Shown here piece by piece: positions 32,908-42,590 of a DNA stretch of 64,000 nt. Location of the stretch: NCBI GenBank assembly GCA_023390555.1, contig JAEWCQ010000011.1:89061-153060 (forward strand), given 5' to 3'. This stretch comes from Bacillota bacterium. GTDB lineage: Bacteria > Bacillota > Clostridia > Lachnospirales > Lachnospiraceae. Every line of letters starts with the position of its first letter. Position 1 is the first letter of the stretch. A program made the position numbers and the translations under genes. The notes beneath the pieces are model-generated. The model did not search any database. It saw only the letters and a list, made by a program, of their open reading frames with translations, and was not told where the DNA came from.

Positions 32908-33599
32908 TTGAATACCTCCCTAAATAAAGCGTCAACCGATTTTCCATTTTTTTCACGGATCTCCTCCACCGAAGAGGTGAGGCAGATCTGGCCGTTCTTG
33001 ATAAAGATTACTTCATCCAATATATTTTCCACATCTGCAATTAGGTGAGTGGAAATCAGAATGGTTGCATTCTCATCATAATTGGTAAGGATGGTATCTA
33101 AAATATAATCTCTTGCGGCAGGGTCGACACCTGCAATCGGTTCATCCAGCACGTACAGGTCTGCATGACGGCTCATAACCAGAATCAACTGCACCTTTTC
33201 CTTTGTTCCTTTGGACATGGTCTTTAATTTGTCGTTTGGATTGATAGAGAGTTTGGCTAACATATCATAGGCTCTTACCGTATCAAAATCCGAATAGAAA
33301 TCCTCAAAAAAATCAATGACGTCACGGACTTTCATGGAGCTGTTTAAATAGGTGTGGTCCGGAAGGTAAGAAATAGCCTTTTTGGTTCCGACACCGATCG
33401 TCTGCTCATTCACATAAATTTCACCGGAAGTCGGTGTTAAAAGTCCGTTGATAATTTTGATCAGCGTTGTTTTTCCACTTCCGTTTGGACCCAGAAGACC
33501 TATGATATGGCCGCCTTCCAAGGAAATGTTGATTCTGTCCAATGCCAGATGGCTGCCATATTTTTTTGTCAGATCTTTACATTCTAATAATGTGCTCAT
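32901..33599 (-). CDS. ABC transporter ATP-binding protein of a YtrA-type operon
   Basis: A 232-residue ATPase with Walker A G-P-N-G-S-G-K-T-T, signature M-S-K-G-T-K-E-K-V-Q (Lys-Gly-Thr in place of the usual S-G-G), Walker B L-Y-V-L-D-E-P-I-A-G-V-D-P and H-loop S-T-H-L-I. The non-canonical signature is common in this small YtrB-like class. It overlaps the GntR gene by 4 nt (ATGA). Confidence 0.88.
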   Translation of the reverse strand: MSTLLECKDLTKKYGSHLALDRINISLEGGHIIGLLGPNGSGKTTLIKIINGLLTPTSGEIYVNEQTIGVGTKKAISYLPDHTYLNSSMKVRDVIDFFEDFYSDFDTVRAYDMLAKLSINPNDKLKTMSKGTKEKVQLILVMSRHADLYVLDEPIAGVDPAARDYILDTILTNYDENATILISTHLIADVENILDEVIFIKNGQICLTSSVEEIREKNGKSVDALFREVFKC

Positions 33600-33967
33600 T
33601 TTTCATCCCCCTCGATGCATTCCTGAATTAAGGAAAGTGTTTCTGATTTTTCAAAACCTAATTTGCGCATACTGTCAAAAAATTCTGTAATTTTTTCCTG
33701 TGCAAGACTGGATTTCAGTGTTTCAATCATTTTCTTATCCTCCGTAATAAATCTGCCGCTGGTTCTTTGTGAATAGACAAGTCCGGTACGTTCCAGCTCC
33801 GTTAATGCCTTTTGCATTGTGTTCGGATTGACAGAAGCAGTAGCTGCCAGCTCACGTACGGATGGAAGCTTATCACCCGGCTGATAATTGCCGGCTATAA
33901 TATCCATTTGAATCCTTTCAATAATCTGAACGAAGATTGGTCTGTCAGAATCTAAATCCCATGGCAT
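33596..33967 (-). CDS. GntR-family regulator, YtrA subfamily
   Basis: A 123-residue regulator. An N-terminal winged helix (P-I-F-V-Q-I-I-E-R-I-Q-M-D-I, P-S-V-R-E-L-A-A-T-A-S-V-N-P-N-T-M-Q-K-A) is followed by a short dimerization tail of about 45 residues, the YtrA arrangement. It heads the ABC operon and is probably autorepressive through the inverted repeat upstream. Confidence 0.9.
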   Translation of the reverse strand: MPWDLDSDRPIFVQIIERIQMDIIAGNYQPGDKLPSVRELAATASVNPNTMQKALTELERTGLVYSQRTSGRFITEDKKMIETLKSSLAQEKITEFFDSMRKLGFEKSETLSLIQECIEGDEK

Positions 33968-33993
33968 TTAATCACCTCTTTCTTTGTATTGCT

Positions 33994-34019
33994 GTATTAT
34001 CTAATTAATACAATAATAC
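33994..34019 (-). promoter_or_regulatory. Candidate GntR operator
   Basis: GTATTAT (33994-34000) and ATAATAC (34013-34019) form a perfect 7-bp inverted repeat with a 12-nt spacer. It lies 27 bp before the regulator start, in the promoter zone. Confidence 0.55.
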
Positions 34020-34053
34020 GAATGAAATGAAATGTCAAGCAGAAAATAAGAAA

Positions 34054-35148
34054 TTATTTATAATCCAGAATACATGTGATCAGCCGGTCATTATCCGCAG
34101 GGTTCATGAAACAGAATCGGATGTAGCGGTTATCCAGAAACGGAAAGGTGGAACAGTCACGGATCATCATTCCCTGACGGATTGCGGCATCAAAAAGATC
34201 CTGTGAAGTCACATGGGGTTTCAGCAGACGAACAAGCATAAAATTACCCGAGGGCCTGTACACCTTAAAGTCCGGATTGCAGGCAAAACGCTCATAGATG
34301 CGGTTTCGCTCCGCAGAGATCAGCTGTCTGGTCTTTTGGATGTATTCCGTATCCCGGAACATGATCTCTCCTGCAATAGCGGCAAGGGAATTGATCATCC
34401 ATGGATTCTTTCGGGTATTGATGGTTTTGAGGAGATCGTGGTTGCCGGTGATTGCGTAGCCGAGACGAAGCCCGGGTGCAGCAAAAAATTTTGAGGTTCC
34501 ACGCAGAATGATAATGTTGTTATAATAATGGACCAATGGGACAGAAGTAATTTCTTCCTCATGATCAGCGAATTCAACATAGGTCTCATCTACCATGACA
34601 AAGATGTCATGCTGCTTGCAGACATCTAAAATCTGCCGCATTTCTTTATTGGAAATGCAGGAGGAGGTTGGATTGTTCGGATTACAGATGACGAGCAGAT
34701 CCATGCTCTCATTGAGGTGCGCGGTGAGCTCGGAGACATTCAGATGAAAGTCGTCTTCCTCACGGAGCGGATAATACAGAGTTGTACCGCCTTCCAGTGT
34801 TATTTCGCGTTCATATTCCGAATAGGTAGGTCCAATGATCAGGGCTTTCTTCGGGTGACGAATCTGAATGAACAGGGAAATCAACTCTGTAGAGCCGTTT
34901 CCGACAATGATGTTGTCGGGGTCGGTGGAAACATACTGTGCCATGCACTGTCGCAGACTGGTATACTCCCTGTCCGGGTAGGTGGTGATGGCATCAATGT
35001 GCTCGGCCAGGGTCTCACGCAGGCGGGGAGAGATGCCGAGCGGGTTTACATTGGCGGAGAAACTGATGATTTCTTCTTTTTTGATGCCGTAGATCCGCTC
35101 TATTTTTTCCAGATCGCTGCCATGAAAATGTTCTTTGTGGTTTATCAT
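34054..35148 (-). CDS. PLP-dependent aminotransferase, CobD/HisC type
   Basis: A 364-residue class I/II aminotransferase-fold enzyme close to threonine-phosphate decarboxylase (CobD) and histidinol-phosphate aminotransferase. N-terminal H-G-S-D-L-E-K and F-S-A-N-V-N-P-L-G are CobD-like. PLP site elements are C-N-P-N-N-P-T, D-E-T-Y-V-E-F and the Schiff-base Lys in R-G-T-S-K-F-F-A-A-P-G-L-R-L-G-Y. No cobalamin or histidine genes are nearby, so the substrate is open. Confidence 0.82.
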   Translation of the reverse strand: MINHKEHFHGSDLEKIERIYGIKKEEIISFSANVNPLGISPRLRETLAEHIDAITTYPDREYTSLRQCMAQYVSTDPDNIIVGNGSTELISLFIQIRHPKKALIIGPTYSEYEREITLEGGTTLYYPLREEDDFHLNVSELTAHLNESMDLLVICNPNNPTSSCISNKEMRQILDVCKQHDIFVMVDETYVEFADHEEEITSVPLVHYYNNIIILRGTSKFFAAPGLRLGYAITGNHDLLKTINTRKNPWMINSLAAIAGEIMFRDTEYIQKTRQLISAERNRIYERFACNPDFKVYRPSGNFMLVRLLKPHVTSQDLFDAAIRQGMMIRDCSTFPFLDNRYIRFCFMNPADNDRLITCILDYK

Positions 35149-35221
35149 GAAAATACCTCCGTTTCAATTCGAATTGCAGGTTTCCTGCCCCGAAGCATGA
35201 TGTAGTGCGCCGGAATGCTTA

Positions 35222-35250
35222 TTGCACGAATTCCTGAAATAGTTTATAAT
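35222..35250 (+). promoter_or_regulatory. Promoter of the DUF5717 operon
   Basis: TTGCAC (35222-35227), 17 nt, TATAAT (35245-35250), about 70 bp before the first gene. Confidence 0.6.
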
Positions 35251-35321
35251 CTATTATAACTGTAATAAAAGAAAAAGCAACCGGGCATAAGGGAAAAGAC
35301 CGGTGAGAAGCGGGTGGAAAT

Positions 35322-38300
35322 TTGCGTAAACGGATCCAGCAGCTGGCAATGGGAAAGTTTGAACATGAGGAACCTGTTCTCGCACTTTCTACGGATAAGA
35401 TTGAGATTGAGGTATTAGAGGGGCAGGACTATACCGGAGAATTTGAAATAAACAGCCGGAATCAGGTTGAGGTAAAGGGTCTGGTGTATTCTTCTAATCC
35501 GCACATGGAGTGTCTCACACCGCAGTTTAAGGGTGACGAAGTCAGGATTCGCTATCAATTTCACAGTGAGGGATTTGTCGAAGGTGATATTCAAAAGGGT
35601 GATTTTTACATAATCTGTAACCAGGGTGAATATACACTTTCTTTTGTCGTGTCTATGATTCGCCGGTATCCGGAGACTTCCATCGGCAAGGTACGCAATT
35701 TATATGATTTTTCCCGCCTTGCGCGGGAAAATCTGCAGGAGGCATATCGGCTGTTTGCTTCCACGGCATTTGGACATCTGATACGTCAGAATGAGGTGAC
35801 GGAAAAACTGCAGTATGAGGGGCTCTCGTATCATACGCATTCCATTTCAGACATGGAAGAGTTTCTCGTGGCCATTAAGAAAAAAGAGGCCGTCCGATTC
35901 CAGCCGGAACAGCATGCGTATGAATTTGAGCGGCGTATGGAGCCGGAAAAGGAATCGGTCACACTCAGAAAAAATCAATGGGGATATGTTGAAATTGAAG
36001 TGGATGCAGATGCGGATTTCCTCGTGCCGTTGAAACGGAAGCTTACGGCTGATGATTTTGTCGGGAGTGTCTGCATGGCGGAGTATCTGATTGATGCCGG
36101 ACGTCTGCATGCCGGGAATAATTACGGAAAGCTGACGTTTCGAAATGCATATCAGAAAGAGGAAGTGGAAATTGTTGTCTGCCAGAAGGAAGCGAACCGG
36201 AAAGATGAAAAACTTTATCTGGAAAATCAGCGCGCACGGCTGGAATTGACCGGATACTACATTGATTACCGGCTGAAAAAGATGGGGAGTGCCATGTGGG
36301 CTGCGAAAACGATTGGCATTTTAAATCATCTTCTGGCACTTGGGGGTGAGGATGGCAGCTGGTATCGTCTGATGAAGGCGCAGGCATTTCTGGTAAGCAG
36401 GCAGAAGCAGGAGGCGGAATGGATTCTGGAGGAATTCCGAAAGAATGCATCGGACAAGAAATCACCGATTTATGGCTATTATCTGTATCTGTGCACGCTG
36501 GCAGAGCGGGAACCTTCCTATGTGAACCGTATTTCGAAGCAGATTGAAGAAATCTATCAGGAAGAGGATGAAAATGATGTCCTGTTCTGGGTTCTTCTTT
36601 TTACAAAAGAGGAGTTCTGCAGAGACAGTACCGCAAGACTCCGCGCGCTGGAACAGCGTGTCATGGATGGAGCGGCAAGTCCGTTCTTTTATATGGAAGC
36701 TTACTATATATACTGGCAGAATCCCTATCTGCTGACGAGGCTTGGGAATTTTGAGATTCAGGTGTTGTACTGGGCAGGAAGGCGCGGAGCGCTGACCGGA
36801 GATCTTGCAATTGCCGTGATGAATCTGACGGCGGCCGTACGTGTCTTTCAGCCGCTATTCTATAAAGTGCTCTGCTTTGTGTACGAGAAGCAGGAAAGTA
36901 CACAGATGCTGGCGGCAATCTGCTCTTATCTGATTCGGACGCAACGGTTTGCACCGGAATACCATCTCTGGTATGAACGCGGGATTGAGGAGAATCTAAG
37001 AATTGCGGGTATGAATGAAGCCTACCTGATGTCGTTGAAAAGCGGTAGTGTCCGCAGAATACCGAAAATCGTACAGATGTATTTTCAGTATGACGTATCG
37101 CTTCCGTATAAGCAGAAAGCGGCACTGCTGGTAGATATTATTGCAGACAAGGAAAAGGATACGGCAATGTATCATAACTACCGCAGGATCATGGAGGAGT
37201 TTACCATAGAGCAGATCCGGGAAGGCCATATGGATGACAATCTGGCAATTCTCTATGCGGAGATGCTCAATAAGGGAATGATACAAAAGGAAATGGTGCC
37301 AGCACTGGCGACGATTCTCTATACGCAGAAGCTGACCGTGTTCGGAGAAGTCGTGCGGGCTTATATCATCCACAGACAGCTGCGGGAGATGCAGATCGTG
37401 CCGGTGATTCGCGGTGTTGCATATTTTCAGCTGTATACAAAGGATTATGTCATTATTCTGGAAGATGCGGAAGGAAAAAAATATGCATCGGGCATTTCCT
37501 ATCAGCTCGAACGGCTGTTGAACCCGGGGCAGTATATCCGGAAATGTCTGGAGTATGCACCGTATGAAACTTCATTTTTACTGCATTATTTTGCGGGAAG
37601 AGAGAAGAGTACCATGTTCATGCCGGACGACAAAGATTATCTGATCCAGCTGATGAACAGCGACAAACTGCGTGATACTTACAAAGCACAGCTGTATCCC
37701 GAAGTGATTCGGTTTCTGGAACGGATGGATGAAGACGAGCTGGTGCAGGAATTTCTCGAGCAGGTGCCGCTGAAGAAATGTGCACGGGAAGATCGGGTCT
37801 ATCTGATCGAAAGGCTGATTGAAGCCCGCCTGTATGAAAAGGCGTACGACAGTATCGCACAGTACGGAGCGGGGCAGCTGAATCCTGCAAAACTGGTTCC
37901 GCTATGCAGCTATCAGATTGAAACGTATGAAGGAGAAGAGGATGATTTCCTGATTAACCTTACCTCCTATGTATTCCTCCAGGGGAAATACAACAGTGCG
38001 ATTCTGGAGTATCTCGCAAAGTATTACGGCGGGACCACAAAGAGCATGAAGCAGCTCTGGCAGGCATGCTATGCATTTGAAATTCATACATTTGAACTGG
38101 AAGAACGCCTGATCGTCCAGATGCTGTATACCTCGGAGTTTGTGGACTCCATTGAGGAAATTTATGAGAATTACTGCATACATGGGGGACTGGAACTGAT
38201 CCGGGAGGCATATCTTTATTATTTTGCCTATATGTATCTGGTGAAAAAGGTTGTTGTTCCCGCACAGGTCTTTCCAGAGATCATGCAGCTGTTCTATGAG

Positions 38301-38864
38301 GAAAAAGAAGTGCCGGATGTCGGAAAACTGGCATTGCTCGCATTTTTTGCAGAGGAGAATGCGTGGACATCGGACAAGCAGGAAGTCACGATGGAACTGC
38401 TGGAAGATTATGTGCAGCGGGGCATGTATTTTGGGTTTTATAAGCAGTTTCCGGAGGAAGTGCGTTATCATTTTCATTTTTATGATAAAATATTTCTGGA
38501 ATACCGTACGAATCCCGGCAAACGAGTGCTGCTTCACTATCGGTTGGAACAGGACAACGGCAATTACAGCAATGAAGAGATGAATGAGGTTTTTGAGGGT
38601 ATTTATGTAAAGGATTTCACGCTGTTTTTTGGAGAGACTGTGGAGTATTATGTCACGGAGGAAGAGGGCGCGGAGTCGAAGGTGATGGAAAGTAACCGGC
38701 TGGTAAACCGGGATGTCTGTGAGTATGCGGGGCGGAGCCGCTATGAGATGATGAATGCGATGCTGATGGAGCAGACACTTGGCGAAGAAAACGAGTTAAA
38801 ACAGTTAATGTGGCGGTATGACAGACATGAGAAGATGAATGAAAAACTGTTTCATATGATTTAG
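35322..38864 (+). CDS. DUF5717 family protein, 1180 residues
   Basis: A very large soluble protein of unknown function. Residues 1-250 look beta-rich, with D-K-I-E-I-E-V-L-E-G near the start and a second similar module around 200-290. The remaining 900 residues are mostly helical, with repeated A-x-x-L/Y-x-x-G-like helices resembling a TPR/solenoid. No catalytic motif or signal peptide is seen. It starts with TTG after GGGTGG. It heads an operon with an Hsp70-like protein, a TPR-like protein and a membrane coiled-coil protein, suggesting a scaffold in a cytoplasmic machine. Assignment to DUF5717 is from recall of family character. Confidence 0.7.
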   Translation: MRKRIQQLAMGKFEHEEPVLALSTDKIEIEVLEGQDYTGEFEINSRNQVEVKGLVYSSNPHMECLTPQFKGDEVRIRYQFHSEGFVEGDIQKGDFYIICNQGEYTLSFVVSMIRRYPETSIGKVRNLYDFSRLARENLQEAYRLFASTAFGHLIRQNEVTEKLQYEGLSYHTHSISDMEEFLVAIKKKEAVRFQPEQHAYEFERRMEPEKESVTLRKNQWGYVEIEVDADADFLVPLKRKLTADDFVGSVCMAEYLIDAGRLHAGNNYGKLTFRNAYQKEEVEIVVCQKEANRKDEKLYLENQRARLELTGYYIDYRLKKMGSAMWAAKTIGILNHLLALGGEDGSWYRLMKAQAFLVSRQKQEAEWILEEFRKNASDKKSPIYGYYLYLCTLAEREPSYVNRISKQIEEIYQEEDENDVLFWVLLFTKEEFCRDSTARLRALEQRVMDGAASPFFYMEAYYIYWQNPYLLTRLGNFEIQVLYWAGRRGALTGDLAIAVMNLTAAVRVFQPLFYKVLCFVYEKQESTQMLAAICSYLIRTQRFAPEYHLWYERGIEENLRIAGMNEAYLMSLKSGSVRRIPKIVQMYFQYDVSLPYKQKAALLVDIIADKEKDTAMYHNYRRIMEEFTIEQIREGHMDDNLAILYAEMLNKGMIQKEMVPALATILYTQKLTVFGEVVRAYIIHRQLREMQIVPVIRGVAYFQLYTKDYVIILEDAEGKKYASGISYQLERLLNPGQYIRKCLEYAPYETSFLLHYFAGREKSTMFMPDDKDYLIQLMNSDKLRDTYKAQLYPEVIRFLERMDEDELVQEFLEQVPLKKCAREDRVYLIERLIEARLYEKAYDSIAQYGAGQLNPAKLVPLCSYQIETYEGEEDDFLINLTSYVFLQGKYNSAILEYLAKYYGGTTKSMKQLWQACYAFEIHTFELEERLIVQMLYTSEFVDSIEEIYENYCIHGGLELIREAYLYYFAYMYLVKKVVVPAQVFPEIMQLFYEEKEVPDVGKLALLAFFAEENAWTSDKQEVTMELLEDYVQRGMYFGFYKQFPEEVRYHFHFYDKIFLEYRTNPGKRVLLHYRLEQDNGNYSNEEMNEVFEGIYVKDFTLFFGETVEYYVTEEEGAESKVMESNRLVNRDVCEYAGRSRYEMMNAMLMEQTLGEENELKQLMWRYDRHEKMNEKLFHMI

Positions 38865-38872
38865 GTGGCAGG

Positions 38873-40102
38873 ATGGAGAAAAAAAAGCTATACATTGGTC
38901 TGGATGTTGGAACAAAATATGCGATGATCAGCTGCTATACAGTTGATATGAAGGAACCGGAGACGATCAGCAAGGTGGCTGGAAGTGAGGTTTTTCAGAT
39001 TCCGTTTCTGCTCTACAAAAGAAAGGGAATCGGACAGTGGTTCTATGGTGAAGAGGCGGCGCTGATGGCAAAAGGGTCACATGAGCCGGTATTGGATGAT
39101 CTGTATGTCCGTGCATTGCAAAAAGAAGAGGTGGTGCTGGAGGAACAGCGTTATTCCTATCTGGAACTGCTGACACTGTTTTTCAAAAAGATGCTGATGC
39201 TCCCTGCGAAGCTTGATCCGAATGTGGAAATTGAACAGCTGGTGGTGACGACGGAATCGATCAGTCATGAGAATATGGAGCTGTTTGCAGAAGTCATGGA
39301 GAAGCTGGACTTCACACCGGGGCATTTTGCGGTCATTGACTATACGGAAAGTTTTTATTATTATGCCCTGAGCCAAAAACAGGAATTATGGCTTCATGAC
39401 GCGGTGCTGTTCGATTATCGCAAGACCGATCTGACCTATTACTATATGGAGCGAAACACAAAAACAACGCCGCAGCTTGTCACGATTAAGGAAAAGAATT
39501 TCGGGCCGCTGATCGGCAAAAAGGATACTGCATTTCTGGATGTATTGTCTGAAGCCTTTGGAAAACGTATTTATTCCTCGGTATATCTTACGGGAGATGG
39601 TTTTGACGGCGGCTGGATGGAAACATCTCTGCGTTATCTGTGCAGCGGGAGAAGGGTTTTTCTGGGGAAGAACCTCTATTCCAAGGGAGCCTGTTATGCC
39701 GCTTCCATAAACGGTGAAGTACAGCCATGGAAATTTGTCTACATGGGAGAGAATGAACTGAAGCTGAATATCAGCCTGAAAGTACATACGATGGGAGAAA
39801 TGGCTTTTTATTCACTGATTTCTGCCGGTGAAAACTGGTATGAGGCAGCCGGAGAATGTGAGATCCTTCTGTCCGGTACCCCGGAGCTGGATTTCTGGCT
39901 GCAGGCAGCAGACAGCAGAGAGGCGAAGATCAATACACTGGAATTGACCGATCTGCCGCAGAGACCGGATCGGATGTCAAGGCTTCGCATTATGGCGAAA
40001 CCGCTTTCCGGGACTTCGGTGAAAGTGACGATCCGGGATCTCGGCTTTGGAGAAATCTATCGGAGCTCGGATAAGAGTTGGGAATATACTATGGAACTGT
40101 AA
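38873..40102 (+). CDS. DUF5716 family, Hsp70/actin-fold protein
   Basis: A 409-residue protein whose N-terminus, Y-I-G-L-D-V-G-T-K-Y-A-M-I, matches the first phosphate-binding loop of the actin/Hsp70 ATPase fold. A further V-I-D-Y-T-E-S-F-Y-Y-Y-A (about residues 158-169) and Y-L-T-G-D-G-F-D-G-G-W (near 240) are placed like the second phosphate and adenosine motifs. The last 120 residues form a beta-rich domain instead of the Hsp70 lid. It begins 8 bp after the DUF5717 gene. An ATP-driven partner of the big solenoid protein is a reasonable inference; function is undescribed to my knowledge. Confidence 0.72.
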   Translation: MEKKKLYIGLDVGTKYAMISCYTVDMKEPETISKVAGSEVFQIPFLLYKRKGIGQWFYGEEAALMAKGSHEPVLDDLYVRALQKEEVVLEEQRYSYLELLTLFFKKMLMLPAKLDPNVEIEQLVVTTESISHENMELFAEVMEKLDFTPGHFAVIDYTESFYYYALSQKQELWLHDAVLFDYRKTDLTYYYMERNTKTTPQLVTIKEKNFGPLIGKKDTAFLDVLSEAFGKRIYSSVYLTGDGFDGGWMETSLRYLCSGRRVFLGKNLYSKGACYAASINGEVQPWKFVYMGENELKLNISLKVHTMGEMAFYSLISAGENWYEAAGECEILLSGTPELDFWLQAADSREAKINTLELTDLPQRPDRMSRLRIMAKPLSGTSVKVTIRDLGFGEIYRSSDKSWEYTMEL

Positions 40103-40114
40103 GGAAGTGAGCGT

Positions 40115-40900
40115 GTGGGTGAACTGATATTATGCAGGACAGGGATTGCAGCGATGCCGTATTATATAGAAGGTATTTCGCTGAACATCTATTCGATGGA
40201 AGAACTCTGCTATGTAATACAAAAAAATATAGAGCGGCTGGATGAGAGCTTTTTTACGGAGGAGCTCTGCACATGGATTGAGGAGGAACTGTCCTGCGAA
40301 GAGATGGCAGCACAGCTTCGCCGGGAAATGCATGCAGGCGCAGAAGTCGCGGATATGGTTCTTGTGTTGGCGGATGCCTGCGGCTACTTCCGTAAAGCAG
40401 AGAAACGGGAAATAGAGCAGCAGCTTCGGGAGTTGGAGAACAAGAGCGAATTCGAAAAAGGAAAGCTTCGTGCAGACCGGTATTTGAAAAACAGGCGCTA
40501 TGTGAGCAGCATTGCCGAATACAGGAATCTGCTCCGTGTGACGGAGAATGTGCCGCTGCAGGCATTGGAGACGGGCAGTATCTGGCACAATATGGGAGTT
40601 GCGAATGCACAGATGTTTTTGTATGAGCAGGCAGCGGGATGTTTTAAAAAAGCATATGCATACAATAATAATCCCGAGTCGCTGACGGAGATGTATTTTG
40701 CACTCCAATGTGTTTCCGAAAAGGGAAACGCTGCAGAATATGAGCCGCCGGAAGAGTGGAAAGAGTGTGTGATGACAAGGCTGCAGCAGGCGGTCAATGA
40801 ACTTGAGAAGAACGCAGATGAACAGAGCATTCCGGAGGCTGCTGCGGCAGACCGGATTACCGAATGGAAGAATCAGTACCGGCGATACAGTAAACGATGA
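40115..40900 (+). CDS. TPR-like protein of the DUF5717 operon
   Basis: A 261-residue soluble helical protein. The middle (residues 105-210) looks like two or three TPR-type helix pairs: R-A-D-R-Y-L-K-N-R-R-Y, W-H-N-M-G-V-A-N-A-Q-M, A-A-G-C-F-K-K-A-Y. The N-terminus begins L-I-L-C-R-T-G-I-A-A-M-P-Y-Y-I-E-G-I. It starts with GTG after AAGGAAGTGAG, 12 bp after the Hsp70-like gene. Likely an adaptor in the same complex. Confidence 0.65.
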   Translation: MGELILCRTGIAAMPYYIEGISLNIYSMEELCYVIQKNIERLDESFFTEELCTWIEEELSCEEMAAQLRREMHAGAEVADMVLVLADACGYFRKAEKREIEQQLRELENKSEFEKGKLRADRYLKNRRYVSSIAEYRNLLRVTENVPLQALETGSIWHNMGVANAQMFLYEQAAGCFKKAYAYNNNPESLTEMYFALQCVSEKGNAAEYEPPEEWKECVMTRLQQAVNELEKNADEQSIPEAAAADRITEWKNQYRRYSKR

Positions 40901-40915
40901 AAAATGGAGAAATAG

Positions 40916-42088
40916 ATGAAGTTATTCGGACGCAAACGGAAAAAGGAACAGAAGAATATAGATGAGATTCTTCAACAGGTCACAGATGAGATGGTATCTC
41001 CAGCGGACATGGCAGATGAGAAAAAAGTGCAGCGCTATGTACTGGAGCATTGCCAGCGGCTGGTTAAGACAGCGAAAGAGCTGGAAGCGCAGAAAGCAGA
41101 ATATCGTGTCGTTATTTCCAGCCTTAAAGATATCCAGATCATTGAGGAATTGCCGGAAAGAGAGGGCAGCGTGCTGCGTGACACGGCTGTTAACATCGTC
41201 ACACTGGGACAATCACAGAAGGAGTACCATCAGACGACGAAAAAGATTACAGAGAGCCAGTATAATCAGATGCAGCGGGATGAAAAGTTGATTACATCTG
41301 CGATTAAAAATCTCCAGGAAAACGAAAAATATCAGTCAGCGGTCAAGCGGGACATGCAGTATCTGGAAAGTGAGAAGACGGAGTGGACCTATTACAGACA
41401 GGAACTGGAAAGCGAGCAGAAGCTCCTGCGCAGGTTAGCATATGTGCTGTTTGGCGTACTTTTGATGCTGATGGCCGTTGTTCTGGTTCTCCAGATGGGC
41501 TTTGACATGGATGCAAAGCTGGTTTTTATGTTCCTGATACTGGCTGGCGGAGCAGGTGGGGCATTCCTATTTATTCGGATGCAGAATAACACGGCCGAAA
41601 TGAAAAAAGCAGAGGTCAATATGAATCATGCAATTACGCTGCTGAATAAGGTGAAGATAAAGTATGTGCATTCCACAAATGCAGTGGATTATGTCTGTGA
41701 AAAATATCATGTCAGGAATTCTTATGAGCTGAACTATCTTTGGGAACAGTATATGGAAAGCGCACGTCAGCGGGAGAAATATGAGCGGACAAGTGATGAT
41801 CTGGAATATTTTACAGCAAAGCTGGTGCGTACGCTTCGAAAATACAATCTGTACGATGCGAAGATATGGCTGGATCAGGTACGTGCGCTGATTGATAAGC
41901 CGAAAATGGCGGAGATCAAGCAGGAGCTGAATGACCGCAGGCAGAAGATGCGCAGCAGAATCGAATATGATATGGATGTGGTTCTGGAGCAGAAAGAGGA
42001 AATTGAGAAACTGATGAAACAGATTGGTCAGGAGATTCCGGAGGTGCGTGAGATTCTGGATTCAATAGACCGGCTCTGCGGCGTATAA
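40916..42088 (+). CDS. Membrane coiled-coil protein of the DUF5717 operon
   Basis: A 390-residue protein with long charged coiled coils at about residues 10-170 and 230-385. Between them are two membrane helices (about 175-195 and 202-222; V-L-F-G-V-L-L-M-L-M-A-V-V-L and F-M-F-L-I-L-A-G-G-A-G-G-A). Both coiled-coil ends would face the cytoplasm. It may anchor the other three operon products to the membrane. GGAGAAA precedes the ATG; a bidirectional terminator follows. Confidence 0.68.
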   Translation: MKLFGRKRKKEQKNIDEILQQVTDEMVSPADMADEKKVQRYVLEHCQRLVKTAKELEAQKAEYRVVISSLKDIQIIEELPEREGSVLRDTAVNIVTLGQSQKEYHQTTKKITESQYNQMQRDEKLITSAIKNLQENEKYQSAVKRDMQYLESEKTEWTYYRQELESEQKLLRRLAYVLFGVLLMLMAVVLVLQMGFDMDAKLVFMFLILAGGAGGAFLFIRMQNNTAEMKKAEVNMNHAITLLNKVKIKYVHSTNAVDYVCEKYHVRNSYELNYLWEQYMESARQREKYERTSDDLEYFTAKLVRTLRKYNLYDAKIWLDQVRALIDKPKMAEIKQELNDRRQKMRSRIEYDMDVVLEQKEEIEKLMKQIGQEIPEVREILDSIDRLCGV

Positions 42089-42092
42089 AAAT

Positions 42093-42148
42093 AAAACTCC
42101 CGATTCAGACAGATAGAGAATAAGAGCTGAATGGGAGTTTTTATTTTT
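42093..42148. terminator. Bidirectional terminator between the DUF5717 operon and cotJC
   Basis: AAACTCCCGATTCAG pairs with CTGAATGGGAGTTT around a loop of about 18 nt. A-rich and T-rich flanks serve both converging units. Confidence 0.82.
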
Positions 42149-42163
42149 CCAGAAAGGATTTCC

Positions 42164-42583
42164 TTATCTACCTTTATTACACTGATCAAAGGCAGGGTTA
42201 AATGCATAGAAATTCTTTGAATCCAAATTGTCCTGTACAATTCGCAGCCCCTCTCCGAAACGCTGAAAATGAACAATTTCACGGGCACGCAGGAATCTGA
42301 TCGGTTCTGCAACATCCGGATCTTTTACCAGACGAAGGATATTGTCATAAGTGGTTCTTGCCTTCTGCTCAGCAGCCATATCTTCAAAAAGATCGGTGAT
42401 CGGGTCACCTTTCGACTGAAACTCACAGGAATTGAACGGAACTCCGCCTGCCGCCTGCGGCCAGATGCCTACCGTATGATCTACATAATATTTATCAAAG
42501 CCTGCGGCCTTCAGTTCCTCAGCAGTAAGATTTCTTGTCAACTGATGCACAATCGTTGCCACCATTTCCAGATGAGCGAGTTC
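42164..42583 (-). CDS. cotJC: CotJC-like spore coat protein, 3' segment of a split gene
   Basis: This segment encodes the C-terminal two thirds of a CotJC / manganese-catalase family protein: H-L-E-M-V-A-T-I-V-H-Q-L-T, S-K-G-D-P-I-T-D-L-F-E-D-M-A-A-E-Q-K-A-R and R-E-I-V-H-F-Q-R-F-G-E, with the metal-ligand Glu and His residues. The ATG at 42565 is internal to the protein and has no ribosome site. Joined at GAACTCGCTC to the 5' piece at 60070-60232, the frame is 573 nt (190 residues) and reads D-I-G-T-E-E-L-A-H-L-E-M, the invariant family sequence. Confidence 0.9.
   Translation of the reverse strand, partial: ELAHLEMVATIVHQLTRNLTAEELKAAGFDKYYVDHTVGIWPQAAGGVPFNSCEFQSKGDPITDLFEDMAAEQKARTTYDNILRLVKDPDVAEPIRFLRAREIVHFQRFGEGLRIVQDNLDSKNFYAFNPAFDQCNKGR
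42574..42583 (-). repeat. Left attachment core of the cotJC element
   Basis: GAGCGAGTTC on the + strand, in the codons for E-L-A-H of CotJC. The identical decamer at 60070-60079 is in the same orientation. Confidence 0.88.
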
Positions 42584-42590
42584 GTTGGCG

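Noticed and set aside
42164..42565. Reading the CotJC 3' segment as a complete small gene starting at ATG 42565
   Set aside because: The ATG is the Met of E-E-L-A-H-L-E-M, no ribosome site precedes it, and the N-terminal half is found at 60070-60232.
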